Shown here: in pieces, positions 63,001 to 64,000 of the stretch
Numbering within the stretch: position 1 is the first letter of the stretch
Layout of the letters: each line of letters begins with the position of its first letter
DNA from: Apteryx mantelli
Taxonomy: Eukaryota; Chordata; Aves; Apterygiformes; Apterygidae
Reading direction: 5' to 3'
Length of the DNA stretch: 64,000 nucleotides
NCBI RefSeq assembly: GCF_036417845.1
Contig: NC_089985.1
Location: 25,750,583 to 25,814,582 of the forward strand
Translations under genes and position numbers: made by a program
Notes under the pieces: generated by a model
What the model saw: the letters and a program-made list of their open reading frames with translations, nothing else
Told to the model about the DNA's origin: nothing
Database searches by the model: none

Positions 63001-63997
63001 CTTAAAGATTGCTTAATTACTGTTTACAAGAGTTGAAGGAAAAGCTGTTCAAACAAATGACTAATTCCTTGCTTTGAGAGAGATCAGATTGACTCACTCT
63101 CTGAAGCTGACTTCTGTGTGGCTTACAGGGGTGCCTGAGGGGTCTCTCTGTACCATATATGTAAGGAGCTTCCCAGCTAGTATGAAAACAGTCAGGATGG
63201 AAAAAATCAAGGTTAATTAGGATACCCTTTGTAGGGTAGAATAAGGTCAGTAAGGCAATTCCATGGGATATTTTCAAAGCAGTAATGTTGTTAGGCAGCT
63301 TCTGTGGGCTTGTCCACGTTCACAGATAGAGAGGACAATAGCTTTTTGTATAGAAAGTGGTCTTTCTACTAGAGGAAAAATGTAGGATGAAGACTGAAGG
63401 AGAATCCAAGTCTAGAGAGACCATGAAATTAACTGTTTGAGAGACTTTTATCTACAGCAGTTCACTTTGTTTTAGAACACTTTGGGAAAGCATTATTCAT
63501 CTCTGGCGACAGAGTTCAAGACGCTCTCTTACTGCTGCTTTTAGGGGTTGCTGATAGTTGGTTTGGTTGTGAGAATGGACTGTGTCTTCCCACCACATGG
63601 GGGAAAAAAAAGTTTTTCCTCTACTAGATTTAGTTCTTTTTGTGTTTTTAGATCAGAGAAATAATTACTCATGAATTAATGTAGTTACAAAGTGTTTATT
63701 TGCAAAGGAAGCAGATGCTATTTAAAAAAAAAAAAGCTACATTGGCAAAAATATTCAAGCTGTCCTCATTCAACAAGTCAGCAATGAAGGTCAGGGATGT
63801 AAATAAACACATATTAAAATTTCTATTAGGAAAAAGGTGGTTTTGGCTATTAGTATCTTTTTAAGGAAATGCAGTGAATGTCTGAAATAGGGATAGAGAA
63901 GAACTTTGTAGCACAACTTGCAAAAGAATGTACACTTTCTGCAACAACTCCATTAAATTTTTTTTTTACCTTTAATGTAATATCTTTGTAGCCCCAG

Positions 63998-64000
63998 GGT
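63998..64000 (+). CDS. COL24A1: COL24A1 coding exon 4, first codon only (probable)
   Basis: The window ends in a pyrimidine-rich stretch, then TTTGTAGCCCCAG and GGT. Using the AG at 63996-63997, the first codon is GGT (Gly), in phase 0. This continues the Gly-X-Y register left by exon 3 (GPP|G). Using the AG at 63990-63991 instead would give CCC CAG GGT and break the triplet register. Only three bases are visible, so this is a reasoned guess. Confidence 0.45.

Larger units (their letters stand above)
57875..63997 (+). other. COL24A1: COL24A1 intron 3
   Basis: Donor GTAAGT; the acceptor is probably the AG at 63996-63997. I searched it for Gly-X-Y exons (45/54-bp type, starting with GGN after AG) and saw none. 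It contains T-rich and C-run/T-run tracts at about 58693-58727, 59002-59025 and 59997-60030, A runs near 61400 and 63722, and no recognised transposon. Confidence 0.65.

Overview
The window looks like a piece of an avian chromosome. The evidence is: compact introns and intergenic space; long AT-rich stretches broken by short, very GC-rich CpG islands; low repeat density; and CR1 LINE 3' ends of the type common in birds, one of them ending in the diagnostic ATTCTGTGATTC. A crocodilian or turtle is less likely but not excluded. Most open reading frames longer than 60 codons here are chance openings in non-coding or GC-rich DNA.

Two genes are supported, both on the + strand and arranged head to tail. 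The first is the terminal coding exon of ODF2L (2038-2166), a centriolar coiled-coil protein; the rest of that gene lies upstream of the window. The second is the 5' part of COL24A1 (fibrillar collagen alpha-1(XXIV)). A CpG-island promoter spans about 42.37-43.96 kb. Coding exon 1 (43122-43177), exon 2 (49150-49214) and the large exon 3 (56589-57874) join in one unbroken frame of 469 residues. They encode a signal peptide, a thrombospondin N-terminal-like (TSPN/laminin G) domain with four cysteines, a variable region with an acidic Tyr-rich stretch, and the first three Gly-X-Y triplets. The last three bases of the window (GGT after an AG) probably start exon 4. The ODF2L-COL24A1 neighbourhood and shared orientation agree with what I remember of the vertebrate locus (human chromosome 1).

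The roughly 40 kb between the two genes holds no convincing protein gene. It contains an orphan CpG-rich island near 15.6-16.1 kb, smaller GC-rich patches (20.8-21.1, 21.64-21.96, 30.4-30.6 kb), an AT-rich tandem array at 13.76-13.84 kb, a CR1 3' end at 25.48-25.69 kb and an old L1-type ORF2 C-terminal remnant at 39.01-39.38 kb on the minus strand. Several copies of a degenerate dispersed motif related to ATTGACTTCAATGG are also present. The COL24A1 introns carry a second CR1 fragment, simple repeats, C-run/T-run tracts and an unexpected intronic CpG island (55.44-55.99 kb).

No RNA gene, CRISPR array or novel multi-gene system was found. The more interesting signals are regulatory: a CRE/CARE-like site and uORFs at the COL24A1 5' end, a perfect hairpin just upstream of exon 2, and the intronic CpG island.
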